A DNA stretch of 64,000 nt from VRUE01 sp963817905 (GTDB taxonomy: Bacteria; Actinomycetota; Thermoleophilia; Solirubrobacterales; 70-9): positions 496,001-560,000 of the forward strand of contig CAWFPS010000003.1 of assembly GCA_963817905.1 (NCBI GenBank). The letters are read 5' to 3'. The translations under genes and the position numbers were made by a program. Positions 1-8,571 of this stretch are shown here, one piece after another (within the stretch, counting starts at the first letter, position 1; every line of letters starts with the position of its first letter). A model generated the notes under the pieces. That model ran no database searches, had not been told where the DNA came from, and saw only the letters and a list, made by a program, of their open reading frames with translations.

Positions 1-905
1 GAGGCAAGAAGCGGGCCGAGGCCGAGCACGTGCTGGAAGTAGGTGGCGCCGTAGATGATGAAACCGGTGACGACGACCTGAGCGCGCGAACATCGCCAGG
101 ACGATGCCGGCGTAGGACGCGGCGGCCGCAGCAAGCCGACGTCCAGCAGCGGGTACTCGGTGCGCAGCTCCAGCCGGACGAAGCCGGCGAGGGTCACGCG
201 CGCCGGCGGCGAAGAGCAGCAGCGTGGCGGGGCGCGTCCCAGCCCCAGGTGAGCGCCTGCATCAGCGCCACCAGCAGCGCGGAGAGGCCGGCCATGCAGA
301 ACGGCGAGGCCGCGATAGTCGAAGGGCTCGGGTTCGCCGACGGGCCGGTTGTCGACCGCGCCAGGCCGACCGCGACCAGGGCGGCGCCGAACAGCGGCGT
401 CGAAGGCGAAGATCGCCCGCCAGTCGATCGCTTCGGTGAGCAGGCCGGCCATCACCGGGCCGAAGACGAAGACGGTGACCCCGATCGCCGAGTACTTGCC
501 GAGCGCGTCGCCGCGATGCTCCTCGCGGCACCCGGTTGGCGATCATCGCGGCGCTCGCGGGGTAGAGCGTCGAGGCACCGATCCCGGCGACGGCGATGCT
601 GAGCGACGAGCCAGGCGAAGCCGTGGGAGACGGCGGCCGAGAGCGAACCGAGGGCGAAGATCGGCCAGCGCGACGAGCAGCACCTGGCGATGGCCGTAGT
701 AGTCGCCGAGCCTGCCCGCCGGGCGCGGCGAAGAGCGCCAGGGTGAGGAAGAAGGAGTTGACCACCCACTGCGCCTCGGAGTGGCCGAGAAGCCCGAGGT
801 CCGCGCGTGATCGTCGGCTGGGTCACGCCGAGCACGGTCTGGCCGAGGTAACAGGTGAAGAAGGCGAGACCGCCGAACCACAGCGTCCAGGGACTGAGGC
901 CGCGC
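1..905 (-). pseudogene. MFS drug/proton antiporter (DHA2-like), multiply frameshifted, left end missing
   Basis: Recognisable fragments of a major facilitator transporter lie in all three minus-strand frames. Membrane-helix text such as FGGLAFFTCYLGQTVLGVTQ, then WVVNSFFLTLALFAAP, RLGDYYGHRQVLLVAL (the loop 2-3 signature), FALGSLSAAVSHGFAWLV and GIGASTLYPASAAMIANRV follow in the right order, but each needs a frame change. At least five indels fall within 900 bases, far more than anywhere else in the window. It lies directly behind the P450 gene, whose stop is at 912-914, on the same strand, so it was probably the downstream gene of that operon. It could be a real pseudogene or low-quality sequence at a contig edge. 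The start codon cannot be fixed and the gene runs off the left end. Confidence 0.7.
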
Positions 906-911
906 GCGAGG

Positions 912-2363
912 TTACCCGCGCGGGAGCACGCGCATCTCCAGGCCGCCCCGTGGGGAGAGCGTCGGCATCTGGCGCACGGTCATCGTCCGGCCAGGCATCG
1001 CGTCGAGGCGGAGCCGCTGCAGCAGCATCGTCGCCACCAGCTTGACCTCGGTCTGGCCGAAGCGCTTGCCGATGCAGATCCGGCGGCCGCCGCCGAAGGG
1101 GACGTAGGCGCCGCGCGGCAGCGCCGCCTTGCGCTCGCGGGTGAAACGCTCGGGAATGAAGGCCTCGGGCTCGGGGAAGACCGCGGGGATGCGGTGGCTG
1201 GCCCAGGAGCAGTAGTTGACGTAGGCGCCACGGGAGACGCGGTGGCCGCCCCACTCGAAGTCGCGGACCGCCCGGCGCGGGCCGATCCAGGCCGGTGGGT
1301 AGAGGCGCAGAACCTCGTCGAGAACCATCTCCAGGTAGGGCATCTCGCGCTCGAGCTTCTCGATGTCCGGGACCGCACCACCGAGCACCCGGTCCTGCTC
1401 CTCCCAGAGCCTCTCCACCACGTCGGGGTGGCGCGCCAGCTCGTGCATCATGAAGGTCAGGGTCGAGGTCGAGGTGTCGTGGCCGGCGAACATCAGCGTC
1501 ATCGCCTGGTCGCGGATCTCCCTGTCGGTGAAGCCCTCCCCCGCCTCGTCGCGGACGCCGACCAGCAAGCTGAGGATGTCCATCCGGCTTTCGTCGGCGG
1601 CCGCCCGGCGCTGGGCGATCTCGCCGTAGACGATCTTGTCGAGGACCGCGCGCGAGCGCACCATCTTCGACCAGGGCGAGCCGGGGCCGCGCAGCAGGCG
1701 CAGGTGGAAGTCGATGCCGTAGAAGCCGAGGGCGCGCTCGAAGTGCTCGGCCGCGGCGGCACCCTTGCCGGCCTCGTCGGGGTCGAGGCCGAGCAGAGCC
1801 CGCATCGCGATCCGCATTGCCAGGTTCCGCATCCACTCGTAGATGTCGACGACCTGGCCGGGACGGAGGCGCTCGATCGCCGCCGCCGCCTCGGCGACCA
1901 TCGCCTCCACCGAAGCCGCCACCTGCTCGCGATGGAAGGCAGGCATCATGATCTCGCGGGCGCGGTCGTGGTAGGCGTCGTCGATCGTCAGCAGGCCGTC
2001 GCCGAGCAACGGGATCAGGTCGCCGAAGCTCGACTCGCGCCAGTGGAAGTTCTCTGGGTGAGCGACGGTGATGAAGTGATTGGCCTCCGGACCGAGCATG
2101 AAGATCACCGGGCTGTGCAGGAGGCGGGCGCTGAAGATCGGCCCGTGCTCCTCGTAGAGCGAGAGCAGCAGCGGCAGCGGATCGCGCGCCACCCGCAGGG
2201 TGCGCCCGAAGCTGAAGTTCTGCGGCCCGGGCGGGTATGAGCCGCGCCGACGCACCCCGAGCTCCGAGACGACGTCTTCGGCAACCCGCCGGACGGGGTT
2301 GGGGCTCAGCTGCCGCGGCGGCTCAACCCGAGTCCCCTGCCGCTCTCTAGCCTCCACCGCCAC
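912..2363 (-). CDS. Cytochrome P450
   Basis: A 483-residue haem monooxygenase, full length for a soluble bacterial P450 of the longer CYP102/CYP4-like kind. All signatures are visible: the I-helix oxygen-binding motif AGHDTS (about 293-298), the K-helix ExxR pair (E350, R353), the PERF motif (about 404-407), and the haem-ligand loop FGGGRRICIG with Cys430. There is no fused reductase and no membrane anchor, so electrons must come from separate partners that are not in the window. The substrate cannot be told from sequence. It probably starts an operon with the broken MFS exporter just downstream, a pairing seen in detoxification or small-molecule export loci. Confidence 0.95.
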   Translation of the reverse strand: MAVEARERQGTRVEPPRQLSPNPVRRVAEDVVSELGVRRRGSYPPGPQNFSFGRTLRVARDPLPLLLSLYEEHGPIFSARLLHSPVIFMLGPEANHFITVAHPENFHWRESSFGDLIPLLGDGLLTIDDAYHDRAREIMMPAFHREQVAASVEAMVAEAAAAIERLRPGQVVDIYEWMRNLAMRIAMRALLGLDPDEAGKGAAAAEHFERALGFYGIDFHLRLLRGPGSPWSKMVRSRAVLDKIVYGEIAQRRAAADESRMDILSLLVGVRDEAGEGFTDREIRDQAMTLMFAGHDTSTSTLTFMMHELARHPDVVERLWEEQDRVLGGAVPDIEKLEREMPYLEMVLDEVLRLYPPAWIGPRRAVRDFEWGGHRVSRGAYVNYCSWASHRIPAVFPEPEAFIPERFTRERKAALPRGAYVPFGGGRRICIGKRFGQTEVKLVATMLLQRLRLDAMPGRTMTVRQMPTLSPRGGLEMRVLPRG

Positions 2364-2397
2364 GCCTGAATCCTAGTTGGCTGTCTGGCCAACTCCG

Positions 2398-2444
2398 AAC
2401 TGCATCAAATTTCCGTTCTCCTCGCGCGCAAATTCGATGCAGTT
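2398..2444. repeat. Inverted repeat between rlmN and the P450 gene
   Basis: Arms of 15 bases (2398-2412 and 2430-2444) match at 14 positions with a 17-base loop; the core is AACTGCATC followed by AATTT. The word GGCCAACT also occurs outside both arms (2387-2394 and, reversed, 2442-2449). It lies just after the rlmN stop and before the P450 start on the minus strand. It could be the rlmN terminator or an operator for the P450 gene. There is no clear T tract, so an operator or mixed role is possible. Confidence 0.5.
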
Positions 2445-2450
2445 GGCCGA

Positions 2451-3431
2451 TCAGCCGTTGGTGGCAGCGAGCTGGCCGCAGGCGGCGTCGATGTCGCGGC
2501 CGCGGGTGAGGCGGATGGTGGCGGTGAGGCGGTGCTCGGCGAGGATCGCGCGGAAGCGCTCGATTCGCTCCGGCGAGGAGCCGTCGTAGGCGCCGGTCGG
2601 GTTGTAGGGGATCAGGTTGACCTTGTAGGTGCGCGAGTCGAGCAGCTCGACAAGTTCGCGGGCGTGCTCGGGGTGGTCGTTGACGCCGTCGAGCATCACG
2701 TACTCGACGAAGACCTTGCGGCGGCGGCGGGCGCGGTAGCGCTCGCAGGCGGCCAGCACCTCGGCCAGCGGGTAGCGGTCGTTGACCGGCATCAACTGCG
2801 AGCGCAAACCGTCGTTGGGAGCGTGCAGGGAGAGGGCGAGGCTGACCGGCATCTCGCACTCGGTGAGGCGGTCGATCCCGGGCACCCAGCCGACGGTCGA
2901 GATCGCCGTGCGGCGGTGGGTGACGCCGATCTCGGGCAGCCGCTCACAGGCGCCGAGCACCGAGTCGAGGTTCATCGTCGGCTCCCCCATCCCCATGAAG
3001 ACGACGTGGTCGATCGCCTCCAGGCGCCGGAAGTGCAACGCCTGGTCGAGGATCTCATCGGCGCTCAGGTTGCGGGCGAACTTCATCGTGCCGGTGGCGC
3101 AGAAGGTGCAGGTCAGCGGGCAGCCCGACTGCGAGGAGAGGCAGACCGAGCGCCGCCCGTCGCGGTAGCGCATCAGCACCGCCTCGATCGCACGGCCGTC
3201 GGCGGTGTGGAAGAGCGCCTTGACGGTGCCGTCGTCGGACTTGGCCTCGGTCGCGAGCGCCAGCGTCGAGAGCGGCACGGCAGCGGCGAGCCGCTCGCGC
3301 AGTGCCGCCGGCAGGTTGGTCATCTCCTCGTATCCCCGCGCGCCGCGTGCGACCCACTCCCAGACCTGAGCGGCACGATAGGTGGGCTCGCCGGCGTCGG
3401 CGAGGGTGCGGTCGAGCAGGGTGCGGTCCAC
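2451..3431 (-). CDS. rlmN: Dual-specificity 23S rRNA/tRNA adenine-C2 methyltransferase RlmN
   Basis: A radical-SAM methyltransferase that methylates C2 of A2503 in 23S rRNA and A37 in some tRNAs. The [4Fe-4S] motif CPLTCTFC gives Cys104, Cys108 and Cys111. GMGEPTMNLD follows, and the C-terminal Cys318 (in AACGQLAAT) is the methylated catalytic cysteine of the family. I chose the GTG at 3429-3431 (VDRTLLD), giving 326 residues, slightly short of the usual 340-370. The frame stays open further upstream, but that stretch is antisense to the next gene. It is divergent from the PEP-mutase family gene, with 57 bases between the starts. Confidence 0.95.
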   Translation of the reverse strand: MDRTLLDRTLADAGEPTYRAAQVWEWVARGARGYEEMTNLPAALRERLAAAVPLSTLALATEAKSDDGTVKALFHTADGRAIEAVLMRYRDGRRSVCLSSQSGCPLTCTFCATGTMKFARNLSADEILDQALHFRRLEAIDHVVFMGMGEPTMNLDSVLGACERLPEIGVTHRRTAISTVGWVPGIDRLTECEMPVSLALSLHAPNDGLRSQLMPVNDRYPLAEVLAACERYRARRRRKVFVEYVMLDGVNDHPEHARELVELLDSRTYKVNLIPYNPTGAYDGSSPERIERFRAILAEHRLTATIRLTRGRDIDAACGQLAATNG

Positions 3432-3488
3432 CCGCCGAGTGTACGTGTGCTCACCCAGGTGCCAGCGGGGGATAGATTCGCATCCCAG

Positions 3489-4325
3489 ATGACCGAACAG
3501 GCCGGCCGAGCCGAGCGGTTCCTGGCACTGCATACGAGTGAGCGGCCACTGCTTCTGCCCAACCCCTGGGACCGGGGCTCGGCGAAGCTGCTCGCCTCGC
3601 TCGGATTCGAGGCGCTGGCGACGACGAGCAGCGGCTCCGCTGCTGCCCTGGGCCGGCTCGACGGCACGTTGACGCCCTCGGAGGCACTGGCCGGCGCAGC
3701 GGAGATCGTCTCCGCCACCGAGCTGCCCGTCTCGGCCGACCTCGAGAACGGCTTCTGCGAGAACCCGGAGGGAGTGGCGAGCACGCTGAGAAACGCGCTC
3801 GCGGTGGGCTTGGCGGGAGCCTCGATAGAGGACTTCAGCGGCCGCGAAGACGAACCGATCTACGAGCTCGGCCGTGCCCGGGAGCGGATCGAAGCGGCCG
3901 CCGAGGCCGCCCACGCCGGGCCCGAGCGGCTGGTGCTGACCGCGCGCGCCGAGAACCACCTCCACGGCGTCGAGGACCTCGCCGACACGATCACCAGATT
4001 GCAGGCCTACCAGGAGGCCGGCGCCGACGTCCTCTACGCACCCGGGATCTCGCGCCTCGAAGACATCGAGGCCATCGTTGCCTCAGTCGACCTGCCGGTG
4101 AACGCGCTCGCCCGCCCCGGGGCACCGAGCGTCCCCGAACTCGCGGCGGCCGGGGTCAAGCGGGTCTCCGTCGGCGGCGCCTTCGCCTTCGCGGCGCTCG
4201 GGGCCATGGTCGAAGCGGCGCAAGAGCTGCTCGACTCGGGCACCTACGGCTACCTCGAGCGCGCCGGCGTCGGCCTGCGAGCCGCCCGCTCCGCATTCGC
4301 GGACGAGCAGCCGCCTGGCGACTAG
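3489..4325 (+). CDS. Isocitrate lyase / PEP mutase superfamily enzyme
   Basis: A 278-residue (beta/alpha)8 enzyme of the isocitrate lyase/phosphoenolpyruvate mutase superfamily, acting on C-C or C-P bonds of 2-oxo acids. The opening LLLPNPWDRGSAKLLASLGF and the Mg-binding strand PVSADLENGF match the COG2513 group found in many actinobacteria. The following GASIEDF and the late PVNALARPGAPSVPELAAAGV are also typical. The KKCGH catalytic loop of true isocitrate lyases is absent, so it is more likely an oxaloacetate-hydrolase or carboxyphosphonoenolpyruvate-mutase type enzyme of unknown substrate. The start ATG follows the rlmN divergence. Its stop overlaps the stop of the convergent amine oxidase gene within one CTAG. 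Confidence 0.85.
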   Translation: MTEQAGRAERFLALHTSERPLLLPNPWDRGSAKLLASLGFEALATTSSGSAAALGRLDGTLTPSEALAGAAEIVSATELPVSADLENGFCENPEGVASTLRNALAVGLAGASIEDFSGREDEPIYELGRARERIEAAAEAAHAGPERLVLTARAENHLHGVEDLADTITRLQAYQEAGADVLYAPGISRLEDIEAIVASVDLPVNALARPGAPSVPELAAAGVKRVSVGGAFAFAALGAMVEAAQELLDSGTYGYLERAGVGLRAARSAFADEQPPGD

Positions 4326-5677
4326 GAGCTGGCCGCGACCTCGCCGGCCGCCCGTTCGCCGGCCTGCATCGCGCCCTCCATGTAGCCGCTCCAGACGGTC
4401 GCCGTCTCGGTGCCGGCCCAGTGGACGCGTCCGACCGGCTCGCGCAGGGCCTGGCCGGTTTCGCTCCAGCCGCCGGGGCCGAAGTTCGACGTCGGCCCGC
4501 CGCCCGACCACTCCTCGGCCGCCCAGGCCTGTTCGGCGTAGTCGAGCGGCTGCGCCGCCGCGGGACCGTAGAGGCGTTCGAAACCGCCGAGGACCGCCGC
4601 CCGCCGCTCCGCTGCCGGCAGGGGAGCCAGATCGCGCGCCTCCGGCCCACCGACGAAGCCGAGCAGCACTCCCGCCGTGCCGTCCCGGGGCGAACAGTCG
4701 AATGTGAGAGTCGCCGGACCGGTGTCGGTCACGGCCTCGCCGCTGAGACCGTCCTCGCGCCAGAACGGAGTCTCGTACAGCGCCAGGCACTTGTTCAGGG
4801 TGCCGGGTCGCAGCAGCTCCGCGAGCCGCTGCCGCTGCTCGGGCAGGACAGGCTCGAACTCGATCCGGGACGCGAGCGTCGGTGGCACGGCGACGATCGC
4901 CTGCTTTGCCTCGACCTCCAAGCCGTCGGCGACGATCTTGACCCCGCCGCCGCCCTGCTCGATCCGTCGCACCGCAGCGCCGAGCCGCACTCGGTCTCCC
5001 AGCGAGGCGGCGAGACCGAGTGCCAATTCCTGCGCACCGCCTTCGAGACGATCCTGCTGTGCCCCGCCCTCGGTGTCGATCAGCTTGTCGAAGCTGCCGG
5101 CGGCGCTGACGTAGAAGAGGACGTGAAGCATCGAGAGCTCCTCTGGGCCGGTGCCCCAGACGGTGCGCCCCGCGAGCCCAATCAGCTCGCGGGCGATCGG
5201 CGTCCGCACGTTCGCCCCGCACCACTCGGCGAGCGTCTGCCCATCCAGCTCGGCGGCGCGCTGGGCCGCCCACGGTTCCCCGGCCCCGACACCGCGTGCC
5301 AACCGGGCGATGCGGCGGCGGGCAACGAAGATGTCCCAGAGCACGCCAAGGCCGAGTCGCGGGATCGTGCCCCGGTACCGGCGGCGGGTTCCGGCGACGT
5401 CGAGCAGGTTGCGGCCATCGCCGAACTGCGGGAACAAGCCGAGGCCCAGCTCGGCAGCCAGGCCCTGCACGCGCACGTGGTCGGAGCCGACCCACTGGCC
5501 ACCGAGGTCGACCTGGACACCGTCGCCGAGAGTGGCGTTGAGCAGGCGGCCGCCGACCCGGTCCCGTGCCTCGAGCACCACCACCTCGTGGCCGGCGCCG
5601 GCGAGAGTGCGCGCAGCCCTCAGTCCCGAAAGCCCGGCGCCGACGATCGCGACATCGACCCCGGCGCTCTCAGCCAT
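4322..5677 (-). CDS. Flavin monoamine oxidase family protein
   Basis: A 451-residue FAD oxidoreductase. The N-terminal dinucleotide fold VAIVGAGLSGLRAARTL (about 8-24), then VLEARDRVGGR and GGQWVG, is the amine-oxidase signature. The C-terminal FAD-binding segment HWAGTETATVWSGYMEGAMQ (about 418-437) is also intact. It probably oxidises a primary amine to aldehyde, ammonia and peroxide. The ATG at 5675-5677 is chosen because the flavin motif begins shortly after; longer frames add only low-complexity residues. It overlaps the upstream YdeI-like gene by 8 bases and is the last gene of the LLM / YdeI / amine oxidase operon. Confidence 0.9.
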   Translation of the reverse strand: MAESAGVDVAIVGAGLSGLRAARTLAGAGHEVVVLEARDRVGGRLLNATLGDGVQVDLGGQWVGSDHVRVQGLAAELGLGLFPQFGDGRNLLDVAGTRRRYRGTIPRLGLGVLWDIFVARRRIARLARGVGAGEPWAAQRAAELDGQTLAEWCGANVRTPIARELIGLAGRTVWGTGPEELSMLHVLFYVSAAGSFDKLIDTEGGAQQDRLEGGAQELALGLAASLGDRVRLGAAVRRIEQGGGGVKIVADGLEVEAKQAIVAVPPTLASRIEFEPVLPEQRQRLAELLRPGTLNKCLALYETPFWREDGLSGEAVTDTGPATLTFDCSPRDGTAGVLLGFVGGPEARDLAPLPAAERRAAVLGGFERLYGPAAAQPLDYAEQAWAAEEWSGGGPTSNFGPGGWSETGQALREPVGRVHWAGTETATVWSGYMEGAMQAGERAAGEVAASS

Positions 5678-6242
5678 GGAACTTCTCTCCCCGCTCCAGC
5701 ATCTCGATGAACTTTCGCAGTCTCCGCTCGCGTGTCTCCGGCTTTTTCGCCTCCTGCAGTCGGTAGAGGATCGCGTAGCGGTTGGCGCTGTCAAGCGTCG
5801 AGAAGAAATCACGCGCCGCCTCGCTGTGCTCCAGCTCCCGTTTCAGGTCTGCGGGCACCCCGGCCGTGCGCTGGCCTGGATAGGCGGCATCCCAGCGACC
5901 GTCGGCTTTCGCCGCCTCGACCTCTGCCAGGCCGGCAGGCCGCATCGCCCCGGCAGCGATTAGCTCCTCGGCCTTGGCCCGATTGATCTGCGACCACTTC
6001 CCCCGCGGCCGCCGGGGCGTGAAGCGCTGGAGAAAGTAGATCTCATCGAAGCCCCGCTTCTGGCTGTCGATCCAGCCGAAACAGAGCGCCGACTCCAGCG
6101 CTTCCGCGTAGCCGATGCTGGTGACGCCGGACCCCTTCTTGGCGATCTTCAGCCAGAGGCCGTCGCCGGCGGCGTTCTCTTCCAGCCAGGTCTCGAATTC
6201 TGCCTGCGAGGCGAAGAGGATGACTGGAAGTTCGTCGGCCAT
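5670..6242 (-). CDS. YdeI/OmpD-associated family protein
   Basis: A 190-residue cytoplasmic protein of the YdeI (COG4430) family. The N-terminal half has the family pattern with WLKIAKKGSGVTSIGYAEAL and ALCFGWIDSQKRG, followed by RFTPRRPRGKWSQINRAKAEEL. The C-terminal half is the helical region PADLKRELEHSEAARDFF with a basic tail. Family members are linked with peptide or oxidative-stress tolerance, but the biochemical role is not established. It lies 15 bases after the LLM gene and overlaps the amine oxidase start by 8 bases, so the three are very likely co-transcribed. Confidence 0.85.
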   Translation of the reverse strand: MADELPVILFASQAEFETWLEENAAGDGLWLKIAKKGSGVTSIGYAEALESALCFGWIDSQKRGFDEIYFLQRFTPRRPRGKWSQINRAKAEELIAAGAMRPAGLAEVEAAKADGRWDAAYPGQRTAGVPADLKRELEHSEAARDFFSTLDSANRYAILYRLQEAKKPETRERRLRKFIEMLERGEKFHG

Positions 6243-6257
6243 GGGTCGAAGAGAGCG

Positions 6258-7103
6258 CTACAAGCCGACCGCGTCGGCGAGCAGGTCGACCTGGTCCGGA
6301 TCGCTGGATGAGGGGAAGAGGATCAGCTCGCCACAGCCGGCAGCGTCGAAGCCGGCGATGTACTGCCGCACCGTCTCGGCATCCTTGGCCGCACCGGCGG
6401 CGATCATGGCTGCCACCTCATCGCCGAGCCAGCCGTAGTAGTCGCCGAGATATGCGGAGGCGTTCTGCTCGGCGTCTTCGCCGAGCGAGAAGTAGGTGAG
6501 GCCAAGGGTGCGGGGTTGGTCCGCGCGCCCGGCCGCATTCCACGCCTCATGCACCTTCCCCACCATCTCGCCGAACTGTTCGGGAGGCGAGCCGCCGGCG
6601 ATCCAGCCATCGCCAAAACGGGCCGCTCGGGCGAAGGATGCCTCGACTCCGCCGCCGACGAGGAGACCGGGAGTAGCACCGGCCGCGGGGCCGATGTCCT
6701 CGCCGGCCCAGACCTCTTTGATCCGCTCCAGCATTTCGTCGAGCCGGCGGCCGCGACCGCGGAGGTCGACCCCACTCGCCCCGTAGTCGTCCTCCCGCGC
6801 GCCGAGGCCAATGCCAAGCGTGAAGCGCCCGCCGGAGAGGGCGTTGAGGCTGAGTGCCTGCTTGGCCAGCTCAGCGACGTTCGGGCGAAGCGGACCAAGC
6901 AGGACGGAGGTGCAGAGCCCGATCCGCTCGGTGACAGCCGCAGCCGCGGCGAGCGCAGTCAGCGGCTCGTAGTTGTCATAGACGATGCGGTCGATCGTCC
7001 CCAGGCTCGAGAAGCCGCGGGCGTCCGCTCGCCGCGCCCACTCGACGAGCTGTCCACCGGTCGTGCCAGGCACCGCGTTGGGCAATCCGATCGCTACGTC
7101 CAT
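6258..7103 (-). CDS. LLM-class (luciferase-like, probably F420- or FMN-dependent) oxidoreductase
   Basis: A 281-residue TIM-barrel oxidoreductase of the bacterial luciferase-like superfamily. Features seen are the N-terminal IGLPNAVPG, the strand-3 region TERIGLCTSVLL, the phosphate-binding motif GGRFTLGIGLGAREDDY, and the C-terminal GCGELILFPSS. In actinobacteria such single-chain LLM proteins usually use coenzyme F420, but cofactor and substrate cannot be told from sequence. It is the first gene of a three-gene minus-strand operon with the YdeI-like protein and amine oxidase. The 188 bases upstream, to the vapC stop at 7292, hold its promoter; I see no clear hexamers there. Confidence 0.9.
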   Translation of the reverse strand: MDVAIGLPNAVPGTTGGQLVEWARRADARGFSSLGTIDRIVYDNYEPLTALAAAAAVTERIGLCTSVLLGPLRPNVAELAKQALSLNALSGGRFTLGIGLGAREDDYGASGVDLRGRGRRLDEMLERIKEVWAGEDIGPAAGATPGLLVGGGVEASFARAARFGDGWIAGGSPPEQFGEMVGKVHEAWNAAGRADQPRTLGLTYFSLGEDAEQNASAYLGDYYGWLGDEVAAMIAAGAAKDAETVRQYIAGFDAAGCGELILFPSSSDPDQVDLLADAVGL

Positions 7104-7291
7104 CCCAGCCTCCTCAGCTCTTCAGCTTCTCTTCCAGTGTCGGCCCGTCGACCCCGTCTACCCGCACCAGCTTGTCACGAGACTTCTGCCCGCGGACGGA
7201 TGCTCACTCGCGAGGGCGCGACCCCAACGCGCTTCGCGATCAGTCACAGATTCTCCACTTCCATTCCCGATGGCGTTACAGAGGTTCCCGG

Positions 7292-7729
7292 TTAGCTTTG
7301 CGCGAACGGATCCTCGACCCTGATCCCGTCGAAGCGGCGGAAGTCGCGGTCGCGGGTGTAGATGGTGCTGACGCCGTGCTGGCGCATCAGGGCGGCGATG
7401 TGGGCGTCGGTGACGTCCTTGCCGCGCGTGCCGGCAGCAGCGGTTTCCCGGTAGATCGTGAGGAAATTGGGGCCCTCGCCAGGAGTCCGGACGTGGTCGC
7501 GTTCGATCAGGTCACCCAGCGAAGAAGTTGCTTCTGCTGGCGAGAGCGGCCGATCGGTCAGCGCCGGATGGGTCGAGAGCCGCAGGAAGCCCATCGCCAC
7601 CGGCCAGAACAGGTACAGGAGCTCCGGCCCGCGAGCGAGGCGCGTGACCAGGTCGTGCGCCACCTCGAAGCACTCGCTACTCGAGTTGGCCGCGTAGAGC
7701 AGGACGTTGGTGTCGATCGCGGCACTCAC
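7292..7729 (-). CDS. Type II toxin, PIN-domain ribonuclease (VapC family)
   Basis: A 145-residue PIN-domain protein. The acidic residues of the Mg-dependent RNase site are in place: Asp in AIDTNVLLYAAN near residue 6, an acidic residue in the middle helices, and Asp in GKDVTDAHIAALM and YTRDRDF near the C-terminus. It should cleave RNA when freed from its antitoxin. I chose the GTG at 7727-7729, which forms a GTGA overlap with the stop of the upstream antitoxin, the usual translational coupling of these modules. The same frame stays open upstream, but that would run through the antitoxin gene. Confidence 0.88.
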   Translation of the reverse strand: MSAAIDTNVLLYAANSSSECFEVAHDLVTRLARGPELLYLFWPVAMGFLRLSTHPALTDRPLSPAEATSSLGDLIERDHVRTPGEGPNFLTIYRETAAAGTRGKDVTDAHIAALMRQHGVSTIYTRDRDFRRFDGIRVEDPFAQS

Positions 7730-7980
7730 GAAGCGCCCCTTCCCATCTCCTCGCGGTCGAGCAGGTTCTGGACCGCCCCCTTGTCCTCGAGGTCGATCTT
7801 GAAGGAGCCCATCTCCTTCTTCGCCCAGTTGAGCGGGCGCGCCTCGACGGCGGTCTCGTCGTGCAGCCCGACGGCGAGCAGCTCGGAGGCGACCTGTCCC
7901 ATGCTCTTGCCCTCGCCGGCAGCGCGGCGACGCAGCTCGGCGAGCACTGTCGCGTCGAGGTCGAATGTTGTGCGGGGCAT
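7726..7980 (-). CDS. Antitoxin of VapBC-type module
   Basis: An 84-residue protein with an N-terminal ribbon-helix-helix-like segment (RTTFDLDATVLAELRRRA) followed by a short acidic C-terminal tail that would wrap the toxin. It is translationally coupled to the PIN toxin by a 4-base overlap. An ATG 27 bases upstream (8005-8007) is in frame, but a good -35/-10 pair places the transcription start at about 7982, so translation most likely begins on a leaderless mRNA at 7980. The N-terminal domain should bind the promoter region and autoregulate. Confidence 0.85.
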   Translation of the reverse strand: MPRTTFDLDATVLAELRRRAAGEGKSMGQVASELLAVGLHDETAVEARPLNWAKKEMGSFKIDLEDKGAVQNLLDREEMGRGAS

Positions 7981-7981
7981 G

Positions 7982-8017
7982 ATGTCTGATGCTAGAAGGG
8001 ATGTCATCTGATGTCAA
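7982..8017 (-). promoter_or_regulatory. Promoter of the vapBC-type module, leaderless
   Basis: Read on the minus strand, TTGACA (8012-8017) is followed by a 17-base spacer and TAGCAT (7989-7994). The antitoxin ATG starts at 7980, only 8 bases past the -10 box, so the mRNA should have no leader. GACATCA-type words recur across the promoter, probably the antitoxin operator. Confidence 0.65.
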
Positions 8018-8124
8018 CCTTTGGTTGGGCCCAGTGGGGAGAACGCTAGATCGTCTCGACGCGCGGGTGGCGCGCAATTCGTCAAAACTCGCGCACACCG
8101 GCGTCACGAGCTAGATTGATCGCG

Positions 8125-8559
8125 ATGAGCGATCCAGACGACATCGCAGCGCTGACCGAGGCGATCGGGCGCTACAACGACGCCTGGAACGCGCAGGATC
8201 TCGATGCGATCGTGGCGATGCACGCGGTGGACATGGTCTTCGCCAACCACACAGCGGGAGAGACTGCCACCGGCGAGGAGGTGCGGGGACACATCGCCAA
8301 GATCTTCGAGGCGTGGCCCGATATGAAGTTCGAGACGCGGCGGCTGTACGTGCGCGAGAGGGTTGTCACCCAGGAGTGGACCGCCACCGCGACCCACTCC
8401 AACACGCTCCGCCGCGGCGAGATCGAGGCGGCGCCGACGGGCCGCACTGTGAGCTGGGACGGGGTCGACGTGATCCCGTTCGAGAACGGGCTGATCAGGC
8501 GCAAGGACGTCTATTCCGATTCGGTCTCGATCCTGCGCCAGGTTGGATTGCTGGACTGA
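8125..8559 (+). CDS. SnoaL-like / ester cyclase family protein
   Basis: A 144-residue protein of the NTF2-like fold. The opening helix LTEAIGRYNDAWNAQDLDAIVAMHA, then VFANHTAGETATGEEVRGHIAKIFEAWPDMKFETRRLYV, matches the SnoaL-like (ester cyclase / polyketide cyclase-like) group. The C-terminus WDGVDVIPFENGLIRRKDVYSD completes the cone-shaped barrel. A TTG nine bases upstream is also in frame; I prefer the ATG at 8125. These proteins may be enzymes or ligand binders, and no substrate is evident. It is convergent with the next NTF2-like gene, with 12 bases between stops. Confidence 0.82.
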   Translation: MSDPDDIAALTEAIGRYNDAWNAQDLDAIVAMHAVDMVFANHTAGETATGEEVRGHIAKIFEAWPDMKFETRRLYVRERVVTQEWTATATHSNTLRRGEIEAAPTGRTVSWDGVDVIPFENGLIRRKDVYSDSVSILRQVGLLD

Positions 8560-8571
8560 GACCCGCGGGGC

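Noticed and set aside
2532..3488. Long plus-strand open frame continuous with the PEP-mutase gene
   Set aside because: This part is antisense to rlmN; the enzyme domain starts at the ATG at 3489.
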